Shown here: piece by piece, positions 10,545 to 21,660 of the stretch
Position numbering within the stretch: the first letter of the stretch is position 1
Layout of the letters: every line of letters begins with the position of its first letter
Origin: Hyposmocoma kahamanoa
Taxonomy: Eukaryota > Arthropoda > Insecta > Lepidoptera > Cosmopterigidae
Reading direction: 5' to 3'
Assembly (NCBI RefSeq): GCF_003589595.1
Contig: NW_020653750.1
Span: forward strand, 6,479,789-6,543,788
Length of the DNA stretch: 64,000 nt
Program-made: the position numbers and the translations under genes
The notes under the pieces: model-generated
The model's database searches: none
The model's input: the letters and a program-made list of their open reading frames with translations, nothing else
What the model was told of the DNA's origin: nothing

Positions 10545-12537
10545 AGTTCATGTTAATCGACTAGAAAGTCGTCCGTACTTTTGTATTTTTTGTGGACGGA
10601 TTGAAAAGGAGTTCATTCAGTGGCCTCATTATGTCAAAACACAACAATGAAAAATGACAATTCTTTTGTACTGAATGAAACCGCGGAAAAATTGATAAAA
10701 TAAGACAATTTAAAAAATGTGCAAAATTTTATGAATATTTGTATTTTCCCTTATACTATGCAATCTTGAAATGTTTCTCTTATTTTAACAGTAAACAATA
10801 ATTAATCAAATTTAATTTATAATGTTTTGCTTATTATTGTTATTTGATCGGAGTATTCACCTACACACATTTAAAATATACTATGTACAATGTTACCAAG
10901 TGACTTAAGTTACATTGTTACTAGCACTGCATCCCAGTGTGCAGTATTAATGATTTAATATTGTAATGTTTTTCTTTTCTCAGCCTTTGGAGTGGTTTTA
11001 ACTACATTTACGTACAAGCAAATGCAGTATAGTGTGAGCATGTTTTTTTAAATATATTATGTGTATGTATGTTGAGGGTGTGTTGTCATGGAAGGCTATT
11101 GCATCTCCTTATTGTTATTATAATTACAATAATAATAATATTGTTATTATTATTATAATTATAATTATAAGAAAAATAATTTCTAAATTACTTATTCGTT
11201 ATTGTTAAATTCTTAGTTAAAATATATTGGCTTTGATAATGAAAACGAAGGATGTTAGCTAGAAAGTTCTTACCAACATGTTGGATGAAAACAGCAAACA
11301 TTTCTGTGTTGTAAAACAGCCAAAAGCGCAAGAAAAAGCAAACAATTTAACTTCGTCTGGAAGGAACATGCTCGCCTCTACTCCATACCAAGTTTTAGTT
11401 CTTGCACTGAAGTCTATTCAATTGGTTTTATTTCATTCAATGGCTGAAAAATTCAATGTCCTTTGGTGGCCAATGTTGAACATGTTGCGGTTGAAATTCT
11501 AAGAATTTATTGCTTTTAGAAACACGTTCAAATGGTCATGTGTATAAATAGTTGTTTTCAAAATTATTATGTTCATAGGTAATTGTTATTTTAAAAAGGA
11601 AAGCTGGTATTCGCTTTTCGTAAAAGTATAATGAAACTTTTTTTAAATAAGCTATCAGCGCACGCCCATGGAATCTCTTAAGACGACTGCAATTTCTTTG
11701 TCTAGGTTTTATCGTTCTGAACAACAAATTGGACATAAAGCAAATCTTTTGTAAACGAAGCGTCTCCAACGGGACATATGTGTGGCAGCCCTAACGAGTT
11801 CGATGCTATCTCGCTTCCAGTAATGAAATGCAAACGCGGGCTGCTTCCTTATTTCGCTCATTAATCTTTGGTGCCTTCTCTTTTTCTGCGGCTCCGACAA
11901 TTTGTACACAGATTTGTCATGATTTCGGTCTTCCGCTGTTTGCCTCGTGGTTAGCTCCATATGAAACATGAGAGAGTTTATTATTATTTCGCTCCGTAAT
12001 TTTGGGAAAGGGTTGCGCACGTTTTATTTGGGGATGAGTAATAAAGATAAAGCAAACAGGAAAGCGATATTAAAATACATCTAGTCGTTTCAAAGCGAGA
12101 CGGTTACTGGCGTTGCGGCACGTTATGCGTAAGTTGAAAAAATTTCAAAAGATTTTCGTTGCACCAAATACATAATAGACAATGTCGAATGGATAACTTG
12201 TTGTTAATGGAATAAGATCAAACTTAAATGACTTTCTTAGGCATAAAAAGAATGATATTTATTATCACAAACATTGATAAAAGAAATATATAGCGGCGTA
12301 TCTACACTATTCATGTTGGCGTCATATGTATATCAATTAACTGCTTGTGTATTCGCACAATTGGTGTAATAAAAGCACAACTGAAAATGACTACTTTTCA
12401 GGAAAGTGCTTAAAGATTCTATTAATGAAATAATCCGATAACTTTTTATGTTTAAGTGAATAGAAGAGTTATATTTTACATGAGTTGATTTGTTTTACGT
12501 GATTTGTCACAAGTAACAAATATATAAAGCCCAACCC
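10545..12537. other. No gene recognised
   Basis: AT-rich. At 11,100-11,175 there is an ATT/AAT-repeat palindrome. Two short ORFs on the minus strand (11,536-12,020) have no recognised domains, and I do not support them. Confidence 0.4.
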
Positions 12538-12590
12538 GCATTGGACTAGAGCGGTGGACAATGGCCTAAACTCTGTCTTTAGATAAATAC
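12538..12590 (+). repeat. RTE-type LINE 3' tail remnant
   Basis: The string CCGCATTGGACTAGAGCGG followed by GGACAATGGCCTAAA is the recognisable 3' end region of lepidopteran RTE-like LINEs. The same block occurs at 34,850-34,890. Confidence 0.5.
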
Positions 12591-13194
12591 AGTAAAGAAG
12601 AACTATTAATAAAATTAATTTGGGTTTTTATGAACAAATTGACGCAATTGGAAGCAACACAATTTCCATTTTAAAGTGACAGCTTTGTAAATTGCCATTT
12701 AAATTTTAATAACAGTGCGGCCTTATATTTATTTTTCACATTTCACCTCTGGCTATGTAAGTATGAAAGGGTTGTGTAACCCTAACAAGCCGTGACCAGG
12801 TACACGGCAGTAAAACAGAAAACTTTAGGTCTACAAATTTATTTAGTCGGTTAAAGAGAAGAAAAGGTAACAAAGAAGGCTGTAACAATAAAAGGTATAT
12901 ATAGAAAACAGGTACATTATTACAAAAAACTTCCTAACTTAATGATGATGAATATTAACATATTAAGTAGACACTTACCCCAAAAGGGCCGAGTTATACT
13001 GAATTACAGATACGTATTCATAGGTACATGATAAGGCTGTAGTGGTTATAAACTTATTAAAATTGGCACATGATTTAGATTACCAATGATTATAAACTTA
13101 GTTAAGGAATCAAAATTAGAGAATTTTAACCAGAATCGTACGTTGTCGCGATCGAGCAGGGCGCGACATGGGTGCGACAGTGGAACGATACAAA

Positions 13195-13320
13195 ATCGGA
13201 ATGCGAGGAAAAATAGCTATGGAACAATTAAAAATTAAAATTTAAATACGAGTGGCCAGGAACCGGAGAAAGGCGATAAAAAGGTGGGATGACGATGTAA
13301 GGAGGTCACAAATATAATGA
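13195..13320 (+). pseudogene. Possible RTE-type LINE C-terminal scrap
   Basis: One frame reads RVARNRRKAIKRWDDDVRR, resembling the VAR...RWxDD segment near the C terminus of RTE-type proteins. It is short, preceded by a stop and without a tail, so it could be coincidence. Confidence 0.3.
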
Positions 13321-13385
13321 CATGTGGCTTTTAATAAAGTGGATTATTACCAAGGGTTTTTTGACGTTCATTATTTAAAAAAACA

Positions 13386-13872
13386 ATAACAATAATAATA
13401 ACGCACACTCATAGCCCCCACTAGGGAACCACTCCTTTTGTAGCAGTAGAGCTCCTTGGTGAAAGAGTTCGTCCAGATATGTGCTGCCATCTTACCCATT
13501 TCTGCCGGCCAGCAGTAATGTGAGCATTACTGCGTTCCGGTTTTGGAAGGGCAAGGGTGCTGGTGAAATTACAGGCACATGGGACTTATCAACTTGTGCC
13601 TTAGAATGTCTTTGAGATTTAAAGCTATGAGTGGTACTGCAACTGTTATGGACAGGCGTGTCAGTTACCACCAGGCGTACGACTTGTTCGTCTCGTCACT
13701 TAGTATTATAAAAAAAACGAGTGCCATGGACACAGACCACAGTCAACCACAATTTACACCACAAACTCACGAGAGAAGTAAATGTAGGCCATACAATTAT
13801 TTCTCCCGACCCGGGAATCGAACCCTCTGCGTGGCGGTCCAACAAGGTACAACCGTTCGACCATGGAGGCAG
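13386..13872 (-). repeat. SINE-A copy split by family-B insertion
   Basis: The 3' part (AATAATAACGCACACTCATAGC..CACTAGGGAACC) lies at about 13,386-13,437. The 5' part (GTGCCATGGACACAG..GGGAATCGAACC..GGAGGCAGTT) lies at about 13,717-13,872. The two are separated by a complete family-B copy, so family B landed in an existing SINE-A. Confidence 0.8.
13438..13716 (+). repeat. Family-B repeat copy inside SINE-A
   Basis: It runs from TAGCAGTAGAGCTCCTTGG to TAGTATTATAAAAAAAA. It includes the small hairpin AGTAATGTGAGCATTACT and the GGACAGGCGTGTCAGTTACC block. The A-tail lies against SINE-A sequence. Confidence 0.8.
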
Positions 13873-14639
13873 TTGCAATTATAAATCATTACTAGCCCTA
13901 TGGTTACGCGGTGTCATCGACTGGATAATGTAAAAGCGACAAATAACCGCCATAGTCTGCAAATATTGGTCCGCCCGGCGCGAGTGCAACGAGCCGTTGT
14001 ATTTCTTCACCCACATAACAAAAGATTTCCGACTTCAAGAGCATACAAAGGTTCTTGATTGGAAGGAGTAAGGCGCATCTATATTGAGTGCTCAGTCTTT
14101 GTCTCTACAACAAAGGGTTGTTTAAAAATCACTATTTCTCACAAGAAATAAAAACATGCTGAAAATGCGACAATAATATTCTACATGGTGAGATCAATTT
14201 CGTGTATTCATTTACCTTAAGTTTAGTATCGTCTAAAGTGAATGGAAGTGTACTTCAGCGTATCTATGTCGTGAACACGCTTTGAATGAGAATGCGTATG
14301 AACTATATTGACATTGTTATAGTAAATGTTTAATTTTACAACTCTCGAGTATACGTGTATATTCAGTATTATTACGTTATAAGATGTTTCGCGCTCATTT
14401 ATGCTATATATGTATTACAAGGCTTATAATCGGGAATAAATGTGAGATGACCTTCATCTAAAACAGTACCTTTATTTTCTGTAGAAATATGAACATTAAG
14501 TTCATTCAATTTTTTAGTATAGCTTTTATGTGGGATGTCTATGTCACGAACGGTGTTACTTTAAATTAAGATTACTACATTTTGTTATAATCGATCTTTT
14601 CGATCGGCATCATAAAAATACTGAAGGTTATGTTTTTTC
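13873..14639. other. No gene recognised
   Basis: Moderately AT-rich, with no repeats or ORFs that I can support. Confidence 0.4.
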
Positions 14640-14860
14640 ACATTTGGTCGGTTTGATTTTTTAACTACCATAATATTTTTTTTTGTGAAAATACTCCACT
14701 AGTTTGTTGTTATTATTGATACAAAGACAAAAACAAAACATAAAGAAAATTCCTTCGATCCAACTGGACTTTAACTAGCAACCTCGCTATACTGGGGCTA
14801 TCGCTCTCCCAACTGATCTACGGAACGAGTCAGCAGACGTTACGAATTTCTCTACGTGAA
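14640..14860 (-). repeat. SINE-C copy, diverged
   Basis: It shares ACTCCACTAGTTTGTTGTTA, TTCCTTCGATCC and ACGGAACGAGTCAGCAGACG with the other SINE-C copies, in the same order. The tRNA-like part is strongly mutated (the B box is no longer canonical). Confidence 0.6.
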
Positions 14861-14999
14861 GTAAGAAGTAAAACGTACGTAAGTACGTAGTAAGTAAGTA
14901 GTCTACGTAAGTAAAAACAAAAAAAAAAATTGAACTGCTTATTTCTAAAAAATACCTACAATTGTTTTATTACTAGACCACATTATTTATTTTTTTATT

Positions 15000-15275
15000 A
15001 CATGTCACGACGTTGGAGCATCATGATATTCAATTATTGTTGTAAAATTACTCCACTAGTTTGTATAATTGTTAACACAAGGATTGAACACTTAGAAAAT
15101 TCCTTCGATCTGGCTGGATTGGAACCAAAACGTCTTCCTGCAAACCATATCCGACGCTATGCCGACTAAGCCACGGAACGAAGTAGCGGACCTTACGAAT
15201 TTTTTCATGTGCTTGTTGCAGCATTTTTGTTTTTGATTTGTAACGACTTTTTTACCGTAGCGCCATTTACCTGCA
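15000..15275 (-). repeat. SINE-C copy
   Basis: Same block order as 7,080-7,345: ACTCCACTAGTTTG, TTCCTTCGATCTGGCTGG, CGACTAAGCCACGGAACG, ACGAATTTTTTCATGTGCTT and CGTAGCGCCATTT. A further tail piece (CGTGAAATTACTCCACC) lies at 15,400-15,417. Confidence 0.65.
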
Positions 15276-16109
15276 CCTTGGCACATTTACAGCTTCCAGC
15301 GACTGACTACAGATGTCGCTTTAATAATTATAAGTAATTGTGTTTTTTTAAGTTTTTTATTGAATATCACGGTGTTTGACCACCATGGTATTAATTATTT
15401 TCGTGAAATTACTCCACCATAATCTTTACTACTAAATCTTAATCTTTACTAATCGTTTAGCTTCCGCTTCCAATCTTTTCTACAATATTTGTTGGTACTC
15501 CATTCAATACCTCGTTAATTACTTACTTTTAAAAGTAAAATAATGTCTCCATGAAGCAAAATATCCTGTCTGCAATATTCAAACTATTTTATCCTCCTTG
15601 TACCTTAACCGTGAGACGACCTGTATTAATGAACAGGTCGTTAATTAATGATGTACTGAGACAGTTCATTGATTGGCAATGGTGTGAAGAGTTTAATAAC
15701 AGGCTGTATGTCATTCTTAGTAGGTACCATACTTTGCATTTCAATTTCATTCGATAGTCCTACACACCCTGAACTTTACAGACAGTTACTGTAAATGACT
15801 GTTGTCATAAACCAGTGACATTACTCGTACTTTGGTTTTATGGGTCGCCGCCTTGTGCATTGATATCATGGCCGCGAACCTAACTGATTACGCAATTTGG
15901 CATTGATATGGGGTGTTATATTAATATGAGTTATAAAGAATGAATGAAAAATGAATACTTGAGTGAATGTTTTGAGTATTCACATTATTTATTCGCGTAA
16001 TTATATTTTATTGAGCAAATTCGTTGTTTTTTGTTTTATACTTGTAATATTTTTTTACATAATTATATGTTGCGATTATGTATTATTGTAAATATCCAAT
16101 AAGCACAAA
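15276..16109. other. No gene recognised
   Basis: AT-rich. The only visible structures are the SINE-C tail piece at about 15,360-15,417 and a small hairpin at about 15,615-15,642 (ACGACCTGT and its complement). Confidence 0.4.
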
Positions 16110-16235
16110 GAAAAAATTAGTCTATCCTGTCGGACACGAACCAGCGAATCGAGGGAATGTTTGTTCGATCTTTGTATTCATAATAATAACAAATTAGTGA
16201 AGTATTTTCACAATATATGAATGTCATGGTAGTAA
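16110..16235 (+). repeat. Partial SINE-C copy
   Basis: It contains CGGACACGAACCAGCGAATC, TGTTCGATCTTTGTATTCAT and AATTAGTGAAGTATTTTCAC, the 3' half of SINE-C in plus orientation with an internal deletion. Confidence 0.5.
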
Positions 16236-16907
16236 AAAATTATAGGTATATAAAAAAATAAAAAATGGTTCTTATTTTTAAAAAACCCAAACAATATTTA
16301 TTAATTATTGTTGTTACAATTATCTGTAAGAATAAGCCTAAAGTACTTTTCTTTAGAACTAACAAACAAAAACAAAATTAGATATTCATTAGAGAGCAAA
16401 CCTTGAATACAAGCTAAATAGATTCTGGTGTGGATAAAGTAAATACAAAAAGAATTGACAACTAAACGACTTCATGTACTATACAGTCGTATGTATCAGA
16501 TATAGAACGTTATTTTGTTTACGCAAATAAAGTTGTCCTTGTAAAATATACAAAACTTTTAGCGAACGGGGGAGGCGTATTTGGGCGTCGCATATCACAT
16601 TATCGGGTCTCGGGCGCGGCAGAGTGTTTGCAATGGGAGCAAGGGTGGCAACCTCACTTGGTTATATAGAAACTAGAAGAGACGACTATTTTCCACGTTT
16701 TAAGATGATATCTCGTAGATAGCTATTTATGGAGTGTTGCTAGGCATAATTTATATGAGGGGACTTCTGCTCAAAAAAAAATCATTCAGAAGAACTATAA
16801 GAATGCTCCTGCAAGTAATAGCGTGTTGGTATTTGGTTCGCCTACCCACCATCAACTGCCTCCGGACTAATGGTCGAACACAGACTGACCCCTTCTACAC
16901 CCGCATT
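16236..16907. other. No gene recognised; one GC-rich patch
   Basis: At 16,560-16,650 a patch (GGGGGAGGCGTATTTGGGCG..GGGTCTCGGGCGCGGC) stands out from AT-rich DNA. I cannot assign it to a gene or repeat. Confidence 0.4.
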
Positions 16908-17085
16908 GTCTGCCCCCGTGGCCGAACAGATACCATGCCGGACTGCCACGCAGGGGTCCCAGGTTCGATTCCCGGGCCGGGAGAAATATGTAAGTTTGGG
17001 TGTAATTTGTGGTTGTCTATGTACGTGTCCATAGCACCCGCGACACAGGGTTTCCCTAGTGCGGGGCTATGTTGAGTGTGTGCGT
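16908..17085 (+). repeat. SINE-A copy with internal deletion
   Basis: The head (CCCCGTGGCCGAACAGATACC) and B box GGTTCGATTCC are present. About 35 bp between GGGAGAAATAT and GTTTGGGTG are missing compared with 59,101-59,315. Confidence 0.8.
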
Positions 17086-17479
17086 TTTTTTAAATTGTGA
17101 GGTGTGCGTTCGAGGCAAATCATAGACAATCCACATACACTACCGTATCGATGGAAAAGATTTGTCAATCGGCGCAAGGTACTCGTCGGTTAATTATTGC
17201 CCAGGGTGCGTCATGGAGGAGGCGTGCATCCTCTTTCGTGTACCCCATTAATTCGTGTTTTAGAATTGAGAATGCAAAGAGTAGCGAAAAATGGAAATGT
17301 GAATGTTCATTTTGTGACCATGACAGTTTTAATTTGGACAACATTTTTCTATTTACGAGTACAATAAATTTATTACTGTAGTCCATTTTACATTTTCATC
17401 ATCTTCTCTTTACCACGGCAATAAATTCTTATATACAAAGTTGTCACTTTGTAGTCATTCACGAAGCCCTACAACTCAA

Positions 17480-17620
17480 AAAGTCGACGCGGTAGACCGC
17501 GGCAATAGCTGGCTGATTTAGATTCATTTCTAAGGGACTGGCCACATGCTGCCCAAGACTGAAAATAGTGGGAAAAGAGGTAAGAGGCCTTTGTTTAACA
17601 GTGGGACCGAACAAGCTTAT
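17480..17620 (+). pseudogene. RTE-type LINE C-terminal remnant
   Basis: In one frame the stretch GCCTTTGTTTAACAGTGGGAC reads as the EAFVxQWD end typical of RTE-type ORFs. Several stops (TGA, TAG, TAA) can each be explained by C-to-T or G-to-A change. The short stretch is heavily decayed. Confidence 0.5.
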
Positions 17621-19590
17621 AAAAAAATAATCATGAATGTGTAACATGGCAGTTACAAGTTAAATTACAGTACTGACTAGAACATGACTTGAATGTTTGA
17701 TATCATGAAAATGACAGCCGTAGCCTTATTATATTATGCAAATTTGAAGTAGTGCAGTTATTGGTGAACATCTGTGGGTAGTGCCTTTATGGGAACAGCT
17801 ACATGGAACTACTGATTTCGTAGTTTAAGTATTATACAATTTACCTCCGATATCGCCCTACGGGGAAAGAGGTGAATGACATAGTATAAACGGATTAGAA
17901 CTACCAAAAGGATTTCAACTGGATTTGGTGACGTCTTTGATATGGGTAGATGAATAGGTACGACATTTTAAGACCTAATTATGAAATGATTGCATAAAAT
18001 ACCTTTTCTATGAGTATATTAAAATAATGAAACACGACAGGAGAGTCAAACGAAAGCCAAACAAAACAAAAAATCAAATAGATAGAAGTGTCCGTGATTG
18101 GCCAAGGACTGCTTATATTTCAACCAATCAGGAGGCAGTAGAGCGTTTGAGTAGCGCCATATTTTATATTTTAATTAGGAAAAATACGACGTTACTTTTT
18201 TGTAACTCATACTAGTTCTGTGTACAGTAGTAGTATGAAATTTTTCAGTACAGTAGCGAGTGCCATAGACAATAGAATTTTGGTTCAAAACTAAAAAGAG
18301 CACTTTTGTATGGTTTATGAAATTACAATTGAGAGATTAAAGTACAAGAGTAGAAAAAAAACATATCGCCACATAACTCTACCACAGGATAAACAATATA
18401 CCAGCCCGTTGCACCAAGTACCAAGTACTACGTATTATCGGGGATTTTGCTATAACCGCTATTCAAGGTGCGTTTGTTATTGCAATAGTTTCTTGGATAT
18501 ATCGCTACAGCTAAATCTATATCTAAATTTTACACCGGTCTTGATAAGTTGTTGCGATTTTGTAATACACAAGAAAACATTAGCTTTTAACCTTTATAAG
18601 TGACGGTCCCATTTCTTCTATTTAAATTTTTTGTTTGTAGTGTCCCTTTCTATCAATGGTTATTTGGGAAGGGTACTATCACCAGTGTAAGCAAGCCTGC
18701 ACAGGGACATTATAAGTCAGGTCCTGACCCTAGATCAGCCCGTTAACTCAGGCTTCATCCGGTTCTCTAAAGGTTATTGCCTTGGGTGAGCGCCCTCGGT
18801 GCACGTACAGGTACAGGAGTCTCCCTATTGTCTATAGAAGTACCGGAGATGTTGCCTCGCTCACCTCACGTTGTGCAATGCACAACTAGTAGTTTTAGAC
18901 ACTTTAAATCAACTACCAAATTTCTACTTTGGTAAAGGAACTGTCGGTACGGTTACCTCCCAATTCCAAAATGCCTGAGCGGTTGGAGGTACCTTAGGAT
19001 ATCTAGCTTTATAGGAGACATTTGGCGGACTGGCATTTCTTGTAACACTGTATTGTATTTATCTGTGTTGCCTTTATCTTAAAGTTCGGTTTGAAGGCGA
19101 CTTTGCCCAATCACTATCTGTTTTGTTTACGTGTCTTCCATCCTTACGCGACAGGATAAAACTACAGGTAACGGCTGAACTTGACAGTCTTCAGCGGAGA
19201 TATTTATCTACTAGCTACCAACTGTACTGATGTACTAGAAAACTTTTTAGGGTCGTCTTTTTCTTTGATGTTTATTTGAATTTTTGAATAAACGTTTTCG
19301 TTAAAGATCGTATATTTTAAGAAAGGAGTGTTGTTAGTGCGCTCCAAAAAAATGAATGATGATCCTATGTTGAAAGTTAATTAATCAAACTAAATAGCAT
19401 CTAGTAGACACGATTCAAATATTAATTAATATTTTTGATCGTGCTTCATCAATAGTCTTATGTCCACTTGCACTAAACTTGAATACGCCATAAACCAATG
19501 CTTACATTGACAAGACACTCTTAATACAATGTATTAAGAATTGGTCTAAGACGTACTAAGTTTAGTGCAAGACATTAACCTTATACTCTC
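17621..19590. other. No gene recognised; a possible old element at 18.6-19.2 kb
   Basis: At about 18,650-19,200 base composition is more even than in the surroundings (for example AAGCCTGCACAGGGACATTA and GGTGAGCGCCCTCGGTGCAC), which suggests a decayed element. No frame gives a recognisable domain. Confidence 0.4.
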
Positions 19591-19594
19591 AGTC

Positions 19595-19715
19595 TAGACG
19601 GACGGATGACCTAGTAAGGGCGGCGGGTAACCGATGGATGCACGTCGCGTCCCACCGACTAGTCTGGCAATCTTTGGGGGAGGCCTATGTTCAGCAGTGG
19701 AGGAGGATAGTTAAT
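19595..19715 (+). pseudogene. RTE-type LINE C terminus
   Basis: The frame reads DDLVRAAGNRWMHVASHRL followed by VWQSLGEAYVQQW, the characteristic end of RTE-type LINE ORFs (DDL, then W, then LGEAYVQQW). Only the last 40 or so codons remain, so this is a 5'-truncated insertion. No clear GAT-type tail follows. Confidence 0.75.
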
Positions 19716-19899
19716 AGTAGCCGTAGAGGTCCTTGTGAAAAATTTCGCACAGTGAAGTACTGCCACTTAACCTATTTTTATTATTCTGCCGCATTTGAAG
19801 CTTTTTATTCCGGTTCCGGCACGTCTCATTACCTACTTGTCAAGTTATATCTCAGTGTGACGTGTGAAAATAAAATACAATTTAAAATTTGAATTTAAA

Positions 19900-20440
19900 A
19901 AAGGTACATGAATTTGGTACGGCTCGTGGTATCGTGCCTTAAGACCTTAGGTTTTCGGCTTCCGAATATGATACTCGACTGGGTGGCGGCGCCGGTATCG
20001 GCCGGCGCAGAAGAAGGGCCACGGGACGAGCAGCAACTAGTTACCGTTCAGCAGATGTTTCGTCCTATTCCGGACGTAGACAGTGTACGAGCTCGGAGGA
20101 AGCTCAGCAAAGGTGACTCACTCCGAAGATAATTTAATCTGGTGGCAATTCCCTAAAGCGGGAACTATCACTTTCACAACCATTTACATACGTTAATTGT
20201 GATTGGAAACAATACTCTTCTATTTGCGATATAAATTTAAATATTTCAAACTATGTAACGTATTTTTTATATCGGGATCGCGGCCAAGCCGAGCGTGGAT
20301 TGGCTCCGAGGACGTTGCAGCGCTTCAACGTCCTCAGAGCCAGTCCACACTCGGCTTGGCTTGGCTTCTCGTGAGCTGGCGCGCGCCGGGGCGCCGGTAT
20401 CGGTTTACCGCGCCCCCTCTCTGCGTCACTCATCATTAAA
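19900..20440. other. GC-rich patch with a 78-bp hairpin
   Basis: The sequence is unusually GC- and CpG-rich for this window. GGCGCCGGTATCGG occurs twice in direct orientation (19,988-20,001 and 20,390-20,403). Between them, 20,283-20,360 is a hairpin with arms starting GCCAAGCCGAG. A 74-codon ORF (19,908-20,132, plus) ends in a basic stretch but has no recognised domain. It may be a decayed element or a remnant of an exon. Confidence 0.45.
20283..20360. repeat. Imperfect palindrome, arms about 39 bp
   Basis: The left arm GCCAAGCCGAGCGTGGATTG pairs with a right arm ending CACACTCGGCTTGGC. Only a few positions mismatch, and they are mostly compatible with G:U pairing. There is almost no loop (GCAGCGCT centre). 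It could be a foldback element or a small RNA precursor; the sequence alone cannot decide. Confidence 0.6.
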
Positions 20441-21100
20441 AAATGCGACGTAGACTGCCATAGATTTATTAACCAACTTTGTCTATGGTGGTTTTAATGT
20501 TTTGTAATGAATGAAGAAATATGTTTGTATTCAATTTTTAATACTTTTTAAATTTAAAAAAACGATTTTTAACAAATAATTTGACAACGTTGTAACGTTC
20601 CGTTACACGGTGCCCTGGTTTTATATTTTTACTTATTTTGGTAAACTATACCCCTAAGAAATACAACGAACTACTTATATTAGAAATATTTGTCATCACC
20701 TCTGTTATTGGAATGAATTTTTTACCAAAACCAGTAGGTACATTTAGGGGAGATCGAAGCAGAAAGGGATACTCGAGAAAAAATCCTTCATAATTTAAAA
20801 ATCAACAATTTTATTACAAATCTTAGACAGAAAGGAACATTTAAAGATGTAACTTCAATGGTTATTATAGCTTTTGAAGAATAAAGCCACATATAATTTT
20901 ATAAGACTACGCGCATGTGTCACGCGAGTCATAGTTGTCACACATTTGTGGAACACGTTGTTGGTTCATATTTATTTTACCTTGCTTGTTCAATGTTTGT
21001 TGTTTGTTTAGTATGTAACTGTTTGTGTTTATCTGATAAATAAATAAAATAAAAATATTTTTTTGACAATTAGAAACTAAGTAAATAAAATCAGATTACC
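20441..21100. other. No gene recognised
   Basis: AT-rich sequence without supportable features. Confidence 0.4.
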
Positions 21101-21164
21101 CGTTTTGCCCGGGTTAAGGCAAAATGGGATAAGCGACGAGCAAATTGAGTAAACATTTTAGTCG

Positions 21165-21470
21165 GGTAGACAACGCTCACAAGTACTCTATAGTCCTCTT
21201 CGTCAACTCTAGCACAAGAATTATGGGGCCAACCTTTGCAAACGCTACAGATAACCCAACCTTCCATTGACTCGGAATTTAAGTACCCGCAATATATACA
21301 AGCACAGTCGGTATCTTCGACGTCTTAGGATGATTCGGTATCTGTATCGCTTGATATTTTGCTTCGTTTAGTTTGGATTTTCTTTTCACGTTTCTCGTTC
21401 TCAGTTTTTTCCTTTTTACATTTATTTTTTTCAGTCTTTTTCTTTCAGACTTTTTTGTCAGTATTTTTTT
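21165..21470 (-). pseudogene. C-terminal zinc finger of a pogo/Tigger-type transposase
   Basis: Minus-strand translation gives a lysine-rich linker (KKEKTENEKREKK), then KISSDTDTESS and a stop. It continues DVEDTDCACIYCGYL..EGWVICSVC..WPHNSCARVDEED. The spacing C-x2-C, C-x2-C, H-x3-C matches the PHD-like finger at the C terminus of insect pogo-type (DDE) transposases. The stop codon and the SINE-A insertion immediately upstream show that it is dead. No DDE catalytic core could be read between 21,660 and 22,900. The function is recognised from the finger pattern only. Confidence 0.6.
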
Positions 21471-21471
21471 T

Positions 21472-21660
21472 AATAGCCCCGCACTAGGGAAGCCCTGTGC
21501 CGTGGGTGCCATGGACACACACATAGACAACCACAAATTACGACTAAAGTCACGAGGGAAATATATGTAGGCCGTACAAGTATTTCTCCCGTCTCGAGAA
21601 TTGAATCCGGGACCTCTGCGTGGCAAACCAGCATGGTAACCGTTCTGTCACCGAGGCAGT
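21472..21660 (-). repeat. SINE-A copy in pogo remnant
   Basis: The minus strand has a GACAGAACGGTTACCATGC head, a degraded B box (GATTCAATTCTC) and the GTGGTTGTCTATGTGTGTG body. The usual TTATT tail is lost against the poly-T-rich linker sequence. Confidence 0.8.

Noticed and set aside
11709..12020. 103-codon minus-strand ORF, CPIC at its end
   Set aside because: A single CPxC pair without partner ligands is not a domain; no repeats or homologues recognised.
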